Source: Tissierella sp032104385
GTDB taxonomy: Bacteria > Bacillota > Clostridia > Tissierellales > Tissierellaceae
NCBI RefSeq assembly: GCF_032104385.1
Contig: NZ_DAMCHJ010000001.1
Coordinates: 186,001-250,000, forward strand
Direction: 5' to 3'
Length of the DNA stretch: 64,000 nucleotides
The notes under the pieces are model-generated. The model searched no databases. It worked only from the letters and a program-made list of their open reading frames with translations, and was not told the DNA's origin. Of this stretch, positions 34,331-43,358 are shown piece after piece (within the stretch, counting starts at the first letter, position 1; each line of letters opens with the position of its first letter). Both the position numbers and the translations under genes were made by a program.

Positions 34331-34906
34331 TTATTTTAATTTACTAAATAAGGCAATCTTAGCTGTATCTTCTACCATTTCAGCTAAATAAAAAGCTTTA
34401 TTGAAATTTTCTCCTACAGATATAATACCATGCTCTTTCATTAAAATAGCAACTATTTCAGGATTTTTATATTCTTCTATAACGTAATTTGCTAGCTTAT
34501 CAGATCCTGATGACGCTATATCTATGGTTGGTACATGCTTTAAATATCCCTTGGCATGATTTGTTATTAAAGGTAATTCCTCGTGGTTCGCTGCTATTGC
34601 TGTTGAATAAGGTGGGTGCACATGAATTACTACATTTACATCTGGCCTAACTTTATATATTCCTGCATGGAACTTCCATTCTTTAGATAATGTTTTGGTT
34701 CCCTCTAGTAGATTTCCATCTAAATCTACTTTTACAACATCTTCATCTGTCATATCACTAAATGCACTACCTGAACTTTTTATCAATATGGCATCTTCAC
34801 CAGGAACTCTACAGCTAATATTTCCACCTGTAGCACATATTAAATGTCTATCATAACATCTTCTACTAATTTCTACTAAATCCTTTTTTAATTGTTCAGT
34901 ACTCAT
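34331..34906 (-). CDS. Class II aldolase (fuculose-phosphate aldolase-like), nucleoside operon 1
   Basis: 191 residues of the class II aldolase/adducin family. Visible active-site elements: GGNISCRVPG (phosphate loop), SSGSAFSDM, catalytic Glu in TLSKEWKFHAGIY, zinc His pair in VIHVHPPYSTAI and a third His in MKEHGII. Family members cleave ketose 1-phosphates to DHAP and an aldehyde. Between a DeoD phosphorylase/MtnA-like isomerase pair and a uridine phosphorylase, the likely substrate is ribulose 1-phosphate or a 5-deoxy analogue. It follows a hairpin (34931-34976), so its level may be lower than that of genes before it. Confidence 0.85.
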   Translation of the reverse strand: MSTEQLKKDLVEISRRCYDRHLICATGGNISCRVPGEDAILIKSSGSAFSDMTDEDVVKVDLDGNLLEGTKTLSKEWKFHAGIYKVRPDVNVVIHVHPPYSTAIAANHEELPLITNHAKGYLKHVPTIDIASSGSDKLANYVIEEYKNPEIVAILMKEHGIISVGENFNKAFYLAEMVEDTAKIALFSKLK

Positions 34907-34930
34907 TTAAATCACCTCTAATTTTTAGTT

Positions 34931-34976
34931 ATTAAACTAGGCTGCAACCTCATAAAAGGATACAGCCTAGTTTAAT
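34931..34976 (-). terminator. Intercistronic hairpin inside nucleoside operon 1
   Basis: ATTAAACTAGGCTG ... CAGCCTAGTTTAAT, perfect 14-bp stem with an 18-base loop, between the deoD stop (34985) and the aldolase ribosome site. The following T-run is weak, so partial termination or mRNA protection is more likely than a full stop. Confidence 0.65.
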
Positions 34977-34984
34977 TTAGTTAT

Positions 34985-35704
34985 CTACTCCGCAATCTCT
35001 AATGCAATTTTCATCATATCAGTAAAGTTTTTCTCTCTTATATCTGCTGATACTTTTTCACCAGTCATAATATGATCAGATACAGTTAATATGGATAATG
35101 CTTTTTTACCTGCCCTAGCTGCTACTATATAGAGAGCCGCCGTTTCCATTTCTACTGACAATACTCCCATTTTTGACCATCGTTCATTTTCTTCTCTATC
35201 GTATTCAGGATAGAATATATCTGTTGAATATACATTTCCTACCATATATTTAGCTTTCATCTGGTCTGCCTTATCTACAGCATCTCTTAATAATGGATAG
35301 GATGCCACTGCTGAAAAGGTGCCAGATAGCTTATATTGATCAGCATATGGTGTATTATAACAGGCTCCCATAGCAAATACTAAATCTCCTATTTTCAATT
35401 CATCATGAATTGCTCCAGTTGTACCTACTCGTATAATATTTTCTACATCATAAAGATTATATAGCTCCCATGCATGAACACCCATTGTAGGTGCTCCAAT
35501 TCCACTTGCCATTACAGATACTTTCTTGCCTTTATATGTTCCTGTATAGGCATACATACATCTAATACTATTTACTTGAACTGCATCTTCTAAAAAGTTC
35601 TCAGCAATAAACTTAGCTCTTAAAGGATCTCCTGGCATTAAAACTGTTTTTGCTATCTCACCAGGTTGTGCTGCTATATGATGTGTTGGTGCTTTTAATG
35701 TCAT
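34985..35704 (-). CDS. deoD: Purine nucleoside phosphorylase, DeoD type
   Basis: 239 residues, the length of hexameric bacterial PNP. Phosphate site MPGDPLRAKFIAE, GTTGAI, ribose motif VEMETAALY and the catalytic Asp in TVSDHIMTGE, which allows use of adenosine as well as inosine/guanosine. It gives ribose 1-phosphate (or deoxyribose 1-phosphate) for the isomerase encoded just before it (20-base gap). AAGGGGG precedes the ATG. Confidence 0.95.
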   Translation of the reverse strand: MTLKAPTHHIAAQPGEIAKTVLMPGDPLRAKFIAENFLEDAVQVNSIRCMYAYTGTYKGKKVSVMASGIGAPTMGVHAWELYNLYDVENIIRVGTTGAIHDELKIGDLVFAMGACYNTPYADQYKLSGTFSAVASYPLLRDAVDKADQMKAKYMVGNVYSTDIFYPEYDREENERWSKMGVLSVEMETAALYIVAARAGKKALSILTVSDHIMTGEKVSADIREKNFTDMMKIALEIAE

Positions 35705-35724
35705 TTTAATTCCCCCTTAATTTA

Positions 35725-36780
35725 TCATTTTACTTTTAATAAGCTTTCTAGATAAGGAGCTGTCATAACTCCTTTTTCTGTTATTATCCCACTAATTAAT
35801 TCATTGGGTGTTACATCAAATGATGGATATAGGGCTTTTGTTACTGCTTCTGTTATTAATTGTCCATTTAAATGTGTTACTTCTTTTTCATTCCTATACT
35901 CAACATGTGCATCCATACCATGTACAAGATCATAATCTATTGTATGACTAGATGTAGCTGTATAAAAAGGAATATTATTTTTTTTCGCAGCTAGAGCATG
36001 CATATAAGTGCCTACTTTGTTTAGAAGATCTCCATTAGCTGCAATTCTATCTGACCCTACTACTACTTTCTGGATCTTTCCTAATTTCATTAAATATCCC
36101 GACATACCGTCAGTGATTAATGTATGAGGTATTCCCCACCTCTCCAATTCATAAGCAGTAATTCTTGCTCCTTGTAAATAAGGTCTTGTCTCACTTGTAA
36201 ATACGTGAATATTTTTCCCTTGCTCAAATGCTGTTCTAATTACTGATAGAGCTCTACCACCATAACCGGCTCCAGCAAGGGCTCCTGAATGACAATGTGT
36301 TAAAATAGTATCACCATCGTCTATTAGTTCTGCTCCATATGCCCCCAATTTCTTTTCGTATCCAAGTTGTCTTTCTATGATTTCAGAAGCTTTTTCTTCT
36401 GCAAAATCTACTATGTCTTTGCCAGAGTAATTATCTATGGCCTCTATCATCTCATCAACTGTTTTCATCAAGTTTACAGCAGTTGGTCTGGTAGACTTTA
36501 ATAAAAGTCCGCTTTCCTTAATATATCTTTTATCTCCATTTGAGTTTATTGCTGACAAAAGAACTCCATAGGCTCCTGCAATACCAATTGCTCCTGAACC
36601 ACGAATAGTCATATCCTTAATTGCCTTTGCTAACTCATCGACTGTATTTATAGTATATATTTCCTCAACAAATGGAAGTTTGATTTGATCAATAAGTCTA
36701 ATTTTCCCATCCTCAAGCCATATGGGAAGCAATAACTTTTGCTCCTTCCATTCATCTGTTAGCTTATAAAGTTTATTCAT
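35725..36780 (-). CDS. MtnA-family aldose-1-phosphate isomerase, divergent form (nucleoside operon 1)
   Basis: 351 residues of the MtnA/eIF2B-like isomerase family. The catalytic Cys and Asp are kept: ILTHCHSGALAGAGYG and VVVGSDRIAANGDLLNK. Several positions differ from canonical MtnA (THCHSG for THCNAG, HVEYRNEKEV for IPIEER), while FTSETRPYLQGARITAYEL is standard. Classical MtnA turns methylthioribose 1-phosphate into methylthioribulose 1-phosphate; relatives act on ribose 1,5-bisphosphate or 5-deoxyribose 1-phosphate. Sitting among general nucleoside phosphorylases and an aldolase and lacking MtnK or MTA nucleosidase nearby, it is more likely to isomerise ribose 1-phosphate-type substrates. 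Confidence 0.85.
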   Translation of the reverse strand: MNKLYKLTDEWKEQKLLLPIWLEDGKIRLIDQIKLPFVEEIYTINTVDELAKAIKDMTIRGSGAIGIAGAYGVLLSAINSNGDKRYIKESGLLLKSTRPTAVNLMKTVDEMIEAIDNYSGKDIVDFAEEKASEIIERQLGYEKKLGAYGAELIDDGDTILTHCHSGALAGAGYGGRALSVIRTAFEQGKNIHVFTSETRPYLQGARITAYELERWGIPHTLITDGMSGYLMKLGKIQKVVVGSDRIAANGDLLNKVGTYMHALAAKKNNIPFYTATSSHTIDYDLVHGMDAHVEYRNEKEVTHLNGQLITEAVTKALYPSFDVTPNELISGIITEKGVMTAPYLESLLKVK

Positions 36781-36799
36781 TTAACTGCCTCCTATAGTC

Positions 36800-37720
36800 T
36801 TACTCATCATGATGCTTCCCTAAACCTGCCGGATTTCTTGAACTCTTTAACCCAAATACAACTACAAACATTGTCAATACATATGGTAATGTTCTCACTA
36901 TATGACTAGGTATAAAGCTACCTTGGAATATGGTCTGCAATGAATCAAAAAATCCAAAAAACAAACTTGCACCTAAAGCACCTATTGGACTGTTTTTTCC
37001 AAAGGTTGCGATTACCATGGCAATATACCCTCTTCCTGCTGTCATGCCATCTATATACATATTAAGCTGTGCTAATGATAAATATGCACCTGCCAGACCA
37101 CATAATGCTCCGCTAATCATAACTCCAATATATTTATACAAAGTCACATTTATACCAACTGTACTTGCTGCAGCTGGGTTCTCTCCTACCATTCTCATTC
37201 TAAGACCTTGGGGAGTTTTAAACATATAAATCCAGCCTGCTATTACTATTAAAATAGTTATATAAAAAAGAATATTTTGCTCTGCTAATATTGTTCCAAT
37301 AAAAGGAATTTTTGATAAAAATCCTATTTCTAGTTTATCAAAGCTTGCTACCTTTGGTGATATCCCTTTAGATTTCCATGTTATCTGTAAAATAAGAGGG
37401 GCTATAGCAGCTGCTAATAAATTTACGCTCATTCCACTTAAAGTTTGATTAACCTTATATTTGACATTTAAAAATCCATGTAGCAATGAGAATAATACTC
37501 CTGCTAATATACCAAATAGTATTCCTATCCAAGGACTTCCACTAATAAAAGAGCCAAATACTCCAAAGAATGCTCCTGCTATCATCATACCTTCACAACC
37601 CATTGCCATAATACCTGACCTTACTGAAAATGCAGCTCCTGTAGATGCTAAAATCATCGGGACAGACATACGTATGGTTGATACTATTACAACATATAAA
37701 ATATTACTTATGTTTCCCAT
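36800..37720 (-). CDS. Nucleoside ABC transporter permease (NupQ-like)
   Basis: 306 residues, polytopic, BPD_transp_2 family (YKVNQTLSGMSVNLLAAAI; GRGYIAMVIATFGKNSPIGALGASLFFGF). Second permease of the BmpA-dependent importer in operon 1, equivalent to NupQ of the guanosine transporter in Bacillus. The end AGLGKHHDE is cytoplasmic. Translation is probably coupled to the first permease (24-base gap). Confidence 0.9.
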   Translation of the reverse strand: MGNISNILYVVIVSTIRMSVPMILASTGAAFSVRSGIMAMGCEGMMIAGAFFGVFGSFISGSPWIGILFGILAGVLFSLLHGFLNVKYKVNQTLSGMSVNLLAAAIAPLILQITWKSKGISPKVASFDKLEIGFLSKIPFIGTILAEQNILFYITILIVIAGWIYMFKTPQGLRMRMVGENPAAASTVGINVTLYKYIGVMISGALCGLAGAYLSLAQLNMYIDGMTAGRGYIAMVIATFGKNSPIGALGASLFFGFFDSLQTIFQGSFIPSHIVRTLPYVLTMFVVVFGLKSSRNPAGLGKHHDE

Positions 37721-37744
37721 AAATCTTCCTCCTGTTCTTTAGCA

Positions 37745-38863
37745 TTATGCAATTTCATCATCAGATATTTTATGATTTTCTTTATTCTTAATTAATTTAG
37801 CAAATGGACTTTTAACAACATTACCTATAGAAGAAATCAATTTAGGTGCAGCAACAAACACTACTACTAATGCTTGTATCATACTCACAAATTCTATAGG
37901 GATAGATGTTGTCCTATTTAATGTCATGGCTCCTGCCTTTAATATTCCAAATAATATTGATGAAAATACTACTCCCAGTGGGCTATAGGCTGCAAGAGCA
38001 GCTACTGGAATCCCTGAAAATCCTAGCCCTATTGAGATATTTTCTATAAACCTATAGTGAATACCTAAAGATAATGCACATCCTGCCAATCCTCCAATTG
38101 CTCCACTTAAAAATATGGTAAATAAATATACCTTAGATACATTTATACCTGCTGTTCTAGAGGCTTGAAGGTTTAAACCAGTGACTTGAATTTCATATCC
38201 TAATGCAGTTTTTCTCAACATCCATTCAAGAACTATAGCTATTAATATAGCCATTATAATTGCTGTTGTCAGTTGAGAACGTGGTACTAGTTTTGTTAGC
38301 TTTGCTGAATCTAATATCATATTTGTTTGAGATATTGCACTTCCTCTTGATTTTAGAGGCCCAGTAGCCAACCATGTAGTTACTAAAATTAAGATTTCGT
38401 TCAACATAATACCGACTATAACTTCTGATGAATCGAATTTTATTTTTAAATAACCAATAAATAAACCTACTAAACCTCCAGCTAGCATTCCAGCAAGAAT
38501 TGCTACTAATGCATGGAAAGGAGCCGGTAAAAAAGTTACATATGCTCCTACAATAGCTGATGTAATTGCCCCAATATAAAGCTGTCCCTCCACACCTGTA
38601 TTGATAATCCTTACACGAAATGCAATGGCAAAAGATAGTCCCGTAAGCAATAGTGGAGTTGCTTGACTTAGGGAAAGCACTCTTCCTTTGGCTGTACCTA
38701 AAGATCCAGTAAATATGGCAATATACGTATCCATAGCAGAGAAACCACTAATTTCAATTACTATGGCACCTACTAATAATGTCAAAAACAAAGCTGTTAA
38801 AGATGTTTTGAGGGTTTTTAAACCTTGTTTATATTTATTTTGTGATATTAAACTTGTTTTCAT
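37745..38863 (-). CDS. Nucleoside ABC transporter permease (NupP-like)
   Basis: 372 residues, about ten membrane helices, BPD_transp_2 family (RIINTGVEGQLYIGAITSAI; SSEVIVGIMLNEI; GFSGIPVAALAAYSPLGVV). Larger of the two permeases in operon 1; the cytoplasmic tail is KNKENHKISDDEIA-like in being highly charged. Its start overlaps the ATPase stop by four bases (ATGA type), indicating coupled translation. Confidence 0.9.
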   Translation of the reverse strand: MKTSLISQNKYKQGLKTLKTSLTALFLTLLVGAIVIEISGFSAMDTYIAIFTGSLGTAKGRVLSLSQATPLLLTGLSFAIAFRVRIINTGVEGQLYIGAITSAIVGAYVTFLPAPFHALVAILAGMLAGGLVGLFIGYLKIKFDSSEVIVGIMLNEILILVTTWLATGPLKSRGSAISQTNMILDSAKLTKLVPRSQLTTAIIMAILIAIVLEWMLRKTALGYEIQVTGLNLQASRTAGINVSKVYLFTIFLSGAIGGLAGCALSLGIHYRFIENISIGLGFSGIPVAALAAYSPLGVVFSSILFGILKAGAMTLNRTTSIPIEFVSMIQALVVVFVAAPKLISSIGNVVKSPFAKLIKNKENHKISDDEIA

Positions 38864-40386
38864 TTCCCTTCTCCTTTAATGCTATCTATACTACTTCCAG
38901 TCATTAACAATCCTAGTTGAACTTCTGTATACTCTTCTGGCATACTTTCAGATACTATTTGTCCTTCATATAGAACCAGTATTCTGTCACTTAAAGCTCT
39001 AACTTCATCTAAGTCTGCTGAAATTAAAAGCACTGCCTTTCCTTCGTCTCTTAAATCTAATAGTTTAGTATGAATATACTCCATAGCCCCCACATCCACA
39101 CCTCTAGTTGGATGTGCTGCAATTATAAGGTCTGGATTATGTGAAAATGTCCTAGCTATGATTATTTTCTGTTGATTTCCCCCAGATAAAGACTTGACTG
39201 TTGTGTCCACTGTAGGCGTTTTTATTAAGTAATTTTCCTTACTACTATTTGCATAATCGAGTATTTTCTTATTCAATAATATTCCTTTATTTGTAAAGCT
39301 ACTCTCTCTGTGATATCCTAAAATTAAATTATCCTTCACACTCATTTCACTTACTAAACCCATTGAAAGTCTATCTTCTGGTATATGACCTATTCCACTT
39401 CTTAAAAAATCATTGACATCTCCACTAATTTGCTTACCGTTTAATATAAACTCCATAGTATCTGGCGATCTTAGACCTGTTAATGCCTCAAGCAATTGAG
39501 TTTGACCATTTCCTTCTATACCTGCAATACCAAGGATTTCTCCCTTACGTATTTGAAAATTTATATCCTTAATTTTATATTTATTATCTTCTTTAATATT
39601 TAAATTTTTTACTTCTAAACAAGTATCAGTTATATTCTTTGCTCGTCTTTTTACTCCTAATTCCACACGCCTTCCTACCATCATTTCTGATAATTTCTCT
39701 ATGGTTGCTTCTTTAGGGTCTATATTATTATGAATCATTATTCCATCTCTTAGTACATTGATTCTATCTGCTATGGCCATTGTTTCTTTTAACTTATGTG
39801 TAATGATTACAATGCTTTTTCCTTGCTCCCTCAATTTTTTTAATATAATAAATAGAGCATCTACTTCATGGGGAGTCAATACTGCTGTAGGCTCATCCAA
39901 TATAATTACTTCTGCATTTCTATATAAAGCTTTAAGAATTTCAACTCTTTGCTGTTCTCCTACTGAAAGTTTCTCTACTTTAATGTTTGGATCTATATTA
40001 AAGTCAAAATCTTTGATAAGTTTTTTTATATTTTCCTGAGATTTTTTTTCATCTACAAACAGACCACTTCTAGGCTCATTTCCAACTATTATATTTTCCA
40101 TAACAGTAAATGCTGGCACCAGCATAAAATGCTGGTGCACCATGCAAATCCCCATATTAATAGCATAAGATGGTTTGTTAATATGAACCTTTTCTCCCTT
40201 ATAGTGTATTTCTCCTGAATCAGGCTGAATCATACCATAAAGAACTTTCATAAGTGTAGTCTTTCCGGCACCATTTTCCCCTAATAAAGATATTATTTCT
40301 CCCTTTTTCAGGGTAAAATCTACATTATTTAGAGCCACAGTCCCTGGAAATGTCTTTGTTATATTCTTCATTTCAAGTATATTCAT
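38860..40386 (-). CDS. Nucleoside ABC transporter ATP-binding protein, two ABC domains (NupO-like)
   Basis: 508 residues with two nucleotide-binding domains. The first has Walker A GENGAGKTTLMK, signature LSVGEQQRVE and Walker B VIILDEPTA; the second a degenerate Walker A (GIEGNGQTQLLEAL) with intact signature LSGGNQQKIII, as usual in this family. Energises import by the two permeases encoded downstream. GGAGGTGGAG precedes the ATG. Confidence 0.94.
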   Translation of the reverse strand: MNILEMKNITKTFPGTVALNNVDFTLKKGEIISLLGENGAGKTTLMKVLYGMIQPDSGEIHYKGEKVHINKPSYAINMGICMVHQHFMLVPAFTVMENIIVGNEPRSGLFVDEKKSQENIKKLIKDFDFNIDPNIKVEKLSVGEQQRVEILKALYRNAEVIILDEPTAVLTPHEVDALFIILKKLREQGKSIVIITHKLKETMAIADRINVLRDGIMIHNNIDPKEATIEKLSEMMVGRRVELGVKRRAKNITDTCLEVKNLNIKEDNKYKIKDINFQIRKGEILGIAGIEGNGQTQLLEALTGLRSPDTMEFILNGKQISGDVNDFLRSGIGHIPEDRLSMGLVSEMSVKDNLILGYHRESSFTNKGILLNKKILDYANSSKENYLIKTPTVDTTVKSLSGGNQQKIIIARTFSHNPDLIIAAHPTRGVDVGAMEYIHTKLLDLRDEGKAVLLISADLDEVRALSDRILVLYEGQIVSESMPEEYTEVQLGLLMTGSSIDSIKGEGK

Positions 40387-40414
40387 GTAACTCCACCTCC
40401 GCTAGTGGTGTTTA

Positions 40415-41497
40415 TTATTTATTATTTTGATAGTTATTGCTCTTTGCCCATTCTGGTATCTGATCTGGATCATCTGGAAGTTCAAATTTTCCATCAAGAT
40501 ATTGTTGCTTTACTTCTTCGGCTATTGCTAATAAGTCTTCAGGAATTTCTGTATTGATTCCAGTTCTATCATAGCCGCAAACTCCATCTCTAATACCTTT
40601 TAATGTAACACCAGCTGTCCAATTTCCATTTTTTACATTTTCGATTTCTTGATAAATCAATAAATCAATACGTTTTATAGAGGTTACTAAACTTCTTTCT
40701 GGGTCAATAGAAGCCTTACTGCTTCCGATCACATATTTATTTGATTCTTCCGCTGCATTAAATACTCCTAAGCCTGAACCGCCGGCATTGTGAGATATAA
40801 CATCTGCACCTCTACCATAAGCTGTCATTGCAATTTCTTTCGCAGTACCAGGGTCTGTATAGCTTCCAACTATATTATAAATAAACTCTACTTCAGGATT
40901 AACATATTTTGCACCTGCCATAAATCCTGCTGCTCCTGATCTTGAAACTGGAGTGTCCATTCCACCAACAAATCCAATAATATTTTCTTTATTTGCTAAA
41001 GTCATTCTTTCATCCTTAGTTACAAGACCTGCAATAACCCCTGATAAAAATGTTTGCTCTGGATCTAAAGCTCTTATACTGTGTATATTGCCATATCCTT
41101 CAATAACTCCATCAGCTAAAGTAAATTTTTGCTCTGGATAGTCTGCTGCTGCTGCTATTACGGGATCTATATAGTCAGCACCTAAAGCAATTATTAAGTC
41201 ATACTCTTCTGAATCAGCAAACATTCTTAATTGTGTTTCTACTTCACTAATATCAACTATTTCAGCATAATCAAATTCTATACCTAATTTATCCTTAGCT
41301 TCATTTAATCCAATGTGTGCTTCATCTACAAATCCTAAATCTCCTAAATTCTTATGAACTATTGCGATTTTAACTTTATCATCACCTGATTCAACAGGTT
41401 GTTTTTCCATATCGTTACCTTTATCACTTGAGCATCCTGCTACAACGGTTAAAACTAAAACAAATACTAGCATAAAAGAAATCAATTTTTTATTCAT
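40415..41497 (-). CDS. BmpA-family nucleoside-binding lipoprotein, operon 1
   Basis: 360 residues. Lipobox VVAGCSSDK (Cys about 22) then a BmpA/Med (PnrA-like) periplasmic-binding fold: VHKNLGDLGFVDEAHIGL, FVGGMDTPVSRSGAAGFMAG, ADVISHNAGGSGLGVFNAA, SSKASIDPERSLVTSIKR. PnrA-type proteins bind purine and pyrimidine nucleosides. First gene of operon 1. Its long leader has a good sigma-A promoter at 41645-41673 with a repeat overlapping the start site, and divergent GntR/HutC gene. Confidence 0.93.
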   Translation of the reverse strand: MNKKLISFMLVFVLVLTVVAGCSSDKGNDMEKQPVESGDDKVKIAIVHKNLGDLGFVDEAHIGLNEAKDKLGIEFDYAEIVDISEVETQLRMFADSEEYDLIIALGADYIDPVIAAAADYPEQKFTLADGVIEGYGNIHSIRALDPEQTFLSGVIAGLVTKDERMTLANKENIIGFVGGMDTPVSRSGAAGFMAGAKYVNPEVEFIYNIVGSYTDPGTAKEIAMTAYGRGADVISHNAGGSGLGVFNAAEESNKYVIGSSKASIDPERSLVTSIKRIDLLIYQEIENVKNGNWTAGVTLKGIRDGVCGYDRTGINTEIPEDLLAIAEEVKQQYLDGKFELPDDPDQIPEWAKSNNYQNNK

Positions 41498-41550
41498 TCT
41501 CTTTCCTCCTAAATTTTACATGTTTAAGTTTATTTATTTACTTCGATTTA

Positions 41551-41562
41551 CTAGACTTGCAT
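41551..41562 (-). other. Three-codon leader frame (ATG CAA GTC TAG) with strong ribosome site
   Basis: AGGAAGGGAGG lies four bases before ATG CAA GTC TAG in the leader of the bmpA gene at 41497. A similar two-codon frame (ATG TCC TAG behind GGAGGTGA) lies in front of the second bmpA gene at 58801-58809. The parallel may be chance; no product is claimed. Confidence 0.25.
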
Positions 41563-41621
41563 TTATCCTCCCTTCCTGTTAATCTTTTACAGTAATGACA
41601 ATGCTTTGTTTTTTAATCTCA

Positions 41622-41645
41622 ATGTCGTCAGTCGTCCTACAACTA
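41622..41645. promoter_or_regulatory. Candidate GntR/HutC operator over the bmpA transcription start
   Basis: TGTCGTCAGTCGTCCTACA contains tandem GTCGTC units bordered by TGT/ACA and reaches the -10 of the minus-strand promoter, covering the likely +1 (about 41638). Position fits repression by the divergently encoded GntR protein. G+C is higher than nearby. Confidence 0.45.
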
Positions 41646-41673
41646 ATATAGCATTGTGATAAATCATTGTCAA
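41645..41673 (-). promoter_or_regulatory. Sigma-A promoter of nucleoside operon 1
   Basis: On the minus strand TTGACA (41673-41668), exactly 17 bases, TATATT (41650-41645). Leader to the bmpA start is about 140 bases. Confidence 0.75.
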
Positions 41674-41710
41674 TATGTTTTTTAATCTAGTGTATTACTA
41701 ATAAACTTAC

Positions 41711-41741
41711 TTGACAAATACAAATTTACATCGTATATAAT
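41711..41741 (+). promoter_or_regulatory. Sigma-A promoter of the GntR gene
   Basis: TTGACA at 41711-41716, then TATATA (17-base spacing) overlapping TATAAT at 41736-41741; the ATG follows at 41780 behind AAGGTGG. Confidence 0.65.
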
Positions 41742-41779
41742 ATGTAAAGAACATAATTCTATAATTAAGGTGGTTACAA

Positions 41780-42505
41780 ATGAAATTAACAAATAAATCC
41801 TTATATTTACAGGCAAGAGATGCAATTCTTAATATAATTGATAATAGTACGGAATTTATGGCCAAACTTCCTTCTGAGCAGGAACTTTCTGAAAGATTAG
41901 GTGTTAGCAGAAACACAATAAGGGAAGCTTTAAAATCATTAGAAAATGAAGGCTTTATAGCTCCAAGACACGGTGTAGGTACTTTTATTATCAGGGACTC
42001 AAAAAATATAAAATCCAATATAGCTGTTCTTGATAGTTTTACTAAGATAATAACTAATCATGGATATACTCCAGGCACGAAATCTTTGCATCATGATAAA
42101 AGAATTGTACCTAAAGATTTAGCACACAAACTAAACATCGATGAAAGTTCAAATGTTCTCTATATTGATAGGGTTCGTACTGCAGATGGTAATCCAGTTA
42201 TTTATGTAGAAGACTACATTACTTATATTGATAATATGTTGGAAAAGTTTAATTGCAGCAAAACGGAATCAATATTTGAATTTTTAAAATCATTTGATAT
42301 CAAAATCTCTTTCTCAAGCTGTAATATTTATGCCGTAATAAGTAATGAAAAACTACAGGAGAAATTATCTTTAAAAGAGCCTAAAGCCCTTTTACATTTA
42401 GAGCAAATACACTATTCTACAAAAGGTATTCCTGTTATGTACTCAGATAGCTATTTTCTCAGCAACAAATTTGACTTCAACTTAGTAAGAAAGGTTATTG
42501 ATTAA
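41780..42505 (+). CDS. GntR/HutC-family transcriptional regulator of nucleoside operon 1
   Basis: 241 residues. Winged helix (LPSEQELSERLGVSRNTIREALKSLENEGFI, about 30-62; PRHGVGTFI) followed by a UTRA effector domain (about 85-235, with NVLYIDRVRTADGNPVIYVEDY and LLHLEQIHYSTKGIPVMYSDSYF). HutC-type UTRA domains bind small ligands such as sugar phosphates. It is divergent from the eight-gene nucleoside operon and probably represses it, with a phosphorylated pentose or nucleoside as likely inducer (inference). Confidence 0.92.
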   Translation: MKLTNKSLYLQARDAILNIIDNSTEFMAKLPSEQELSERLGVSRNTIREALKSLENEGFIAPRHGVGTFIIRDSKNIKSNIAVLDSFTKIITNHGYTPGTKSLHHDKRIVPKDLAHKLNIDESSNVLYIDRVRTADGNPVIYVEDYITYIDNMLEKFNCSKTESIFEFLKSFDIKISFSSCNIYAVISNEKLQEKLSLKEPKALLHLEQIHYSTKGIPVMYSDSYFLSNKFDFNLVRKVID

Positions 42506-42614
42506 AGAATCTTTTCCAAATATGAAAGTAATAAAAGATAACACTATGTAATTAGTAACTATGAATCATTATAATATAAAATAAGTAGTAAAATGAAAAT
42601 TTCTGGAGGATATA

Positions 42615-43271
42615 ATGGATATTAAAATTATTTTTGAAGATAAAGATATATTAGTAGTGGAAAAACCACCTAAGGTTCCTTGCCAAAGTGATAAGACTTC
42701 TGATGAAGATATGATGAGCATATTAAATAGACCCTATCTTGGTCTTATACATAGATTAGATAGACCTGTAGGAGGGGTTATGGTATATGCTAAAAATGAA
42801 AAAACTAATTCTTTTCTTTCTAAAGAAGTTTCGGCAAGAAGATTGTATAAAGAATATCTTGTAGTGGTATGTGGTAAACCTGAAAATAATGAAGGTGAAT
42901 TAAGAGATTATTTAAAGAAACTAAGAACTATAAATATGAGCAAAGTCGTTGATGAAAAAACTCATGGTGCTAAAGAAGCCATATTAGAATATAAGGTATT
43001 AGAATCTAAGGATACAGAAGAATACGGTACTTTAAGCTTAATTAAAGTTATTTTAAAAACAGGTCGCCATCATCAAATAAGAGTTCAGCTATCCAATGCT
43101 GGTTTCCCTATATGGGGAGATAATAAATATAATAAAACCTTTGTAAAGAAAAAAGAGTGGACACAAATAGCTTTATGGGCTTATAAAATAGGATTTAATC
43201 AACCTAAGGAAAAGCAATATACAACTTTTACTTCTATGCCCTATGATGAATATCCTTGGAATCTTTTTTAA
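42615..43271 (+). CDS. RluA-family pseudouridine synthase
   Basis: 218 residues: catalytic Asp in LIHRLDRPVGGVMVYAK (about 53), KEYLVVVCG, and GRHHQIRVQLS. There is no S4 RNA-binding domain and the protein is short, like the RluA-type YqcB/TruC-like group, so the RNA target cannot be named. GGAGG precedes the ATG. Single gene, closed by a strong terminator. Confidence 0.92.
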   Translation: MDIKIIFEDKDILVVEKPPKVPCQSDKTSDEDMMSILNRPYLGLIHRLDRPVGGVMVYAKNEKTNSFLSKEVSARRLYKEYLVVVCGKPENNEGELRDYLKKLRTINMSKVVDEKTHGAKEAILEYKVLESKDTEEYGTLSLIKVILKTGRHHQIRVQLSNAGFPIWGDNKYNKTFVKKKEWTQIALWAYKIGFNQPKEKQYTTFTSMPYDEYPWNLF

Positions 43272-43275
43272 TATA

Positions 43276-43325
43276 AAAGCAATTAAGATAGTTCTTAAAA
43301 CTAGGAACCATCTTAATTGTTTTTA
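43276..43325. terminator. Bidirectional terminator between RluA gene and ADP-ribosylglycohydrolase gene
   Basis: CAATTAAGAT..GTTC / GAAC..ATCTTAATTG stem with T-runs on both sides, between convergent genes. Confidence 0.85.
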
Positions 43326-43358
43326 TATCTAGAGTTAAATAATAATTAATCAATATAA

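Noticed and set aside
41498..41645. Purine riboswitch in the bmpA leaders (also 58747-58872)
   Set aside because: Neither leader shows the conserved purine aptamer core elements; control by GntR and DeoR proteins is better supported.
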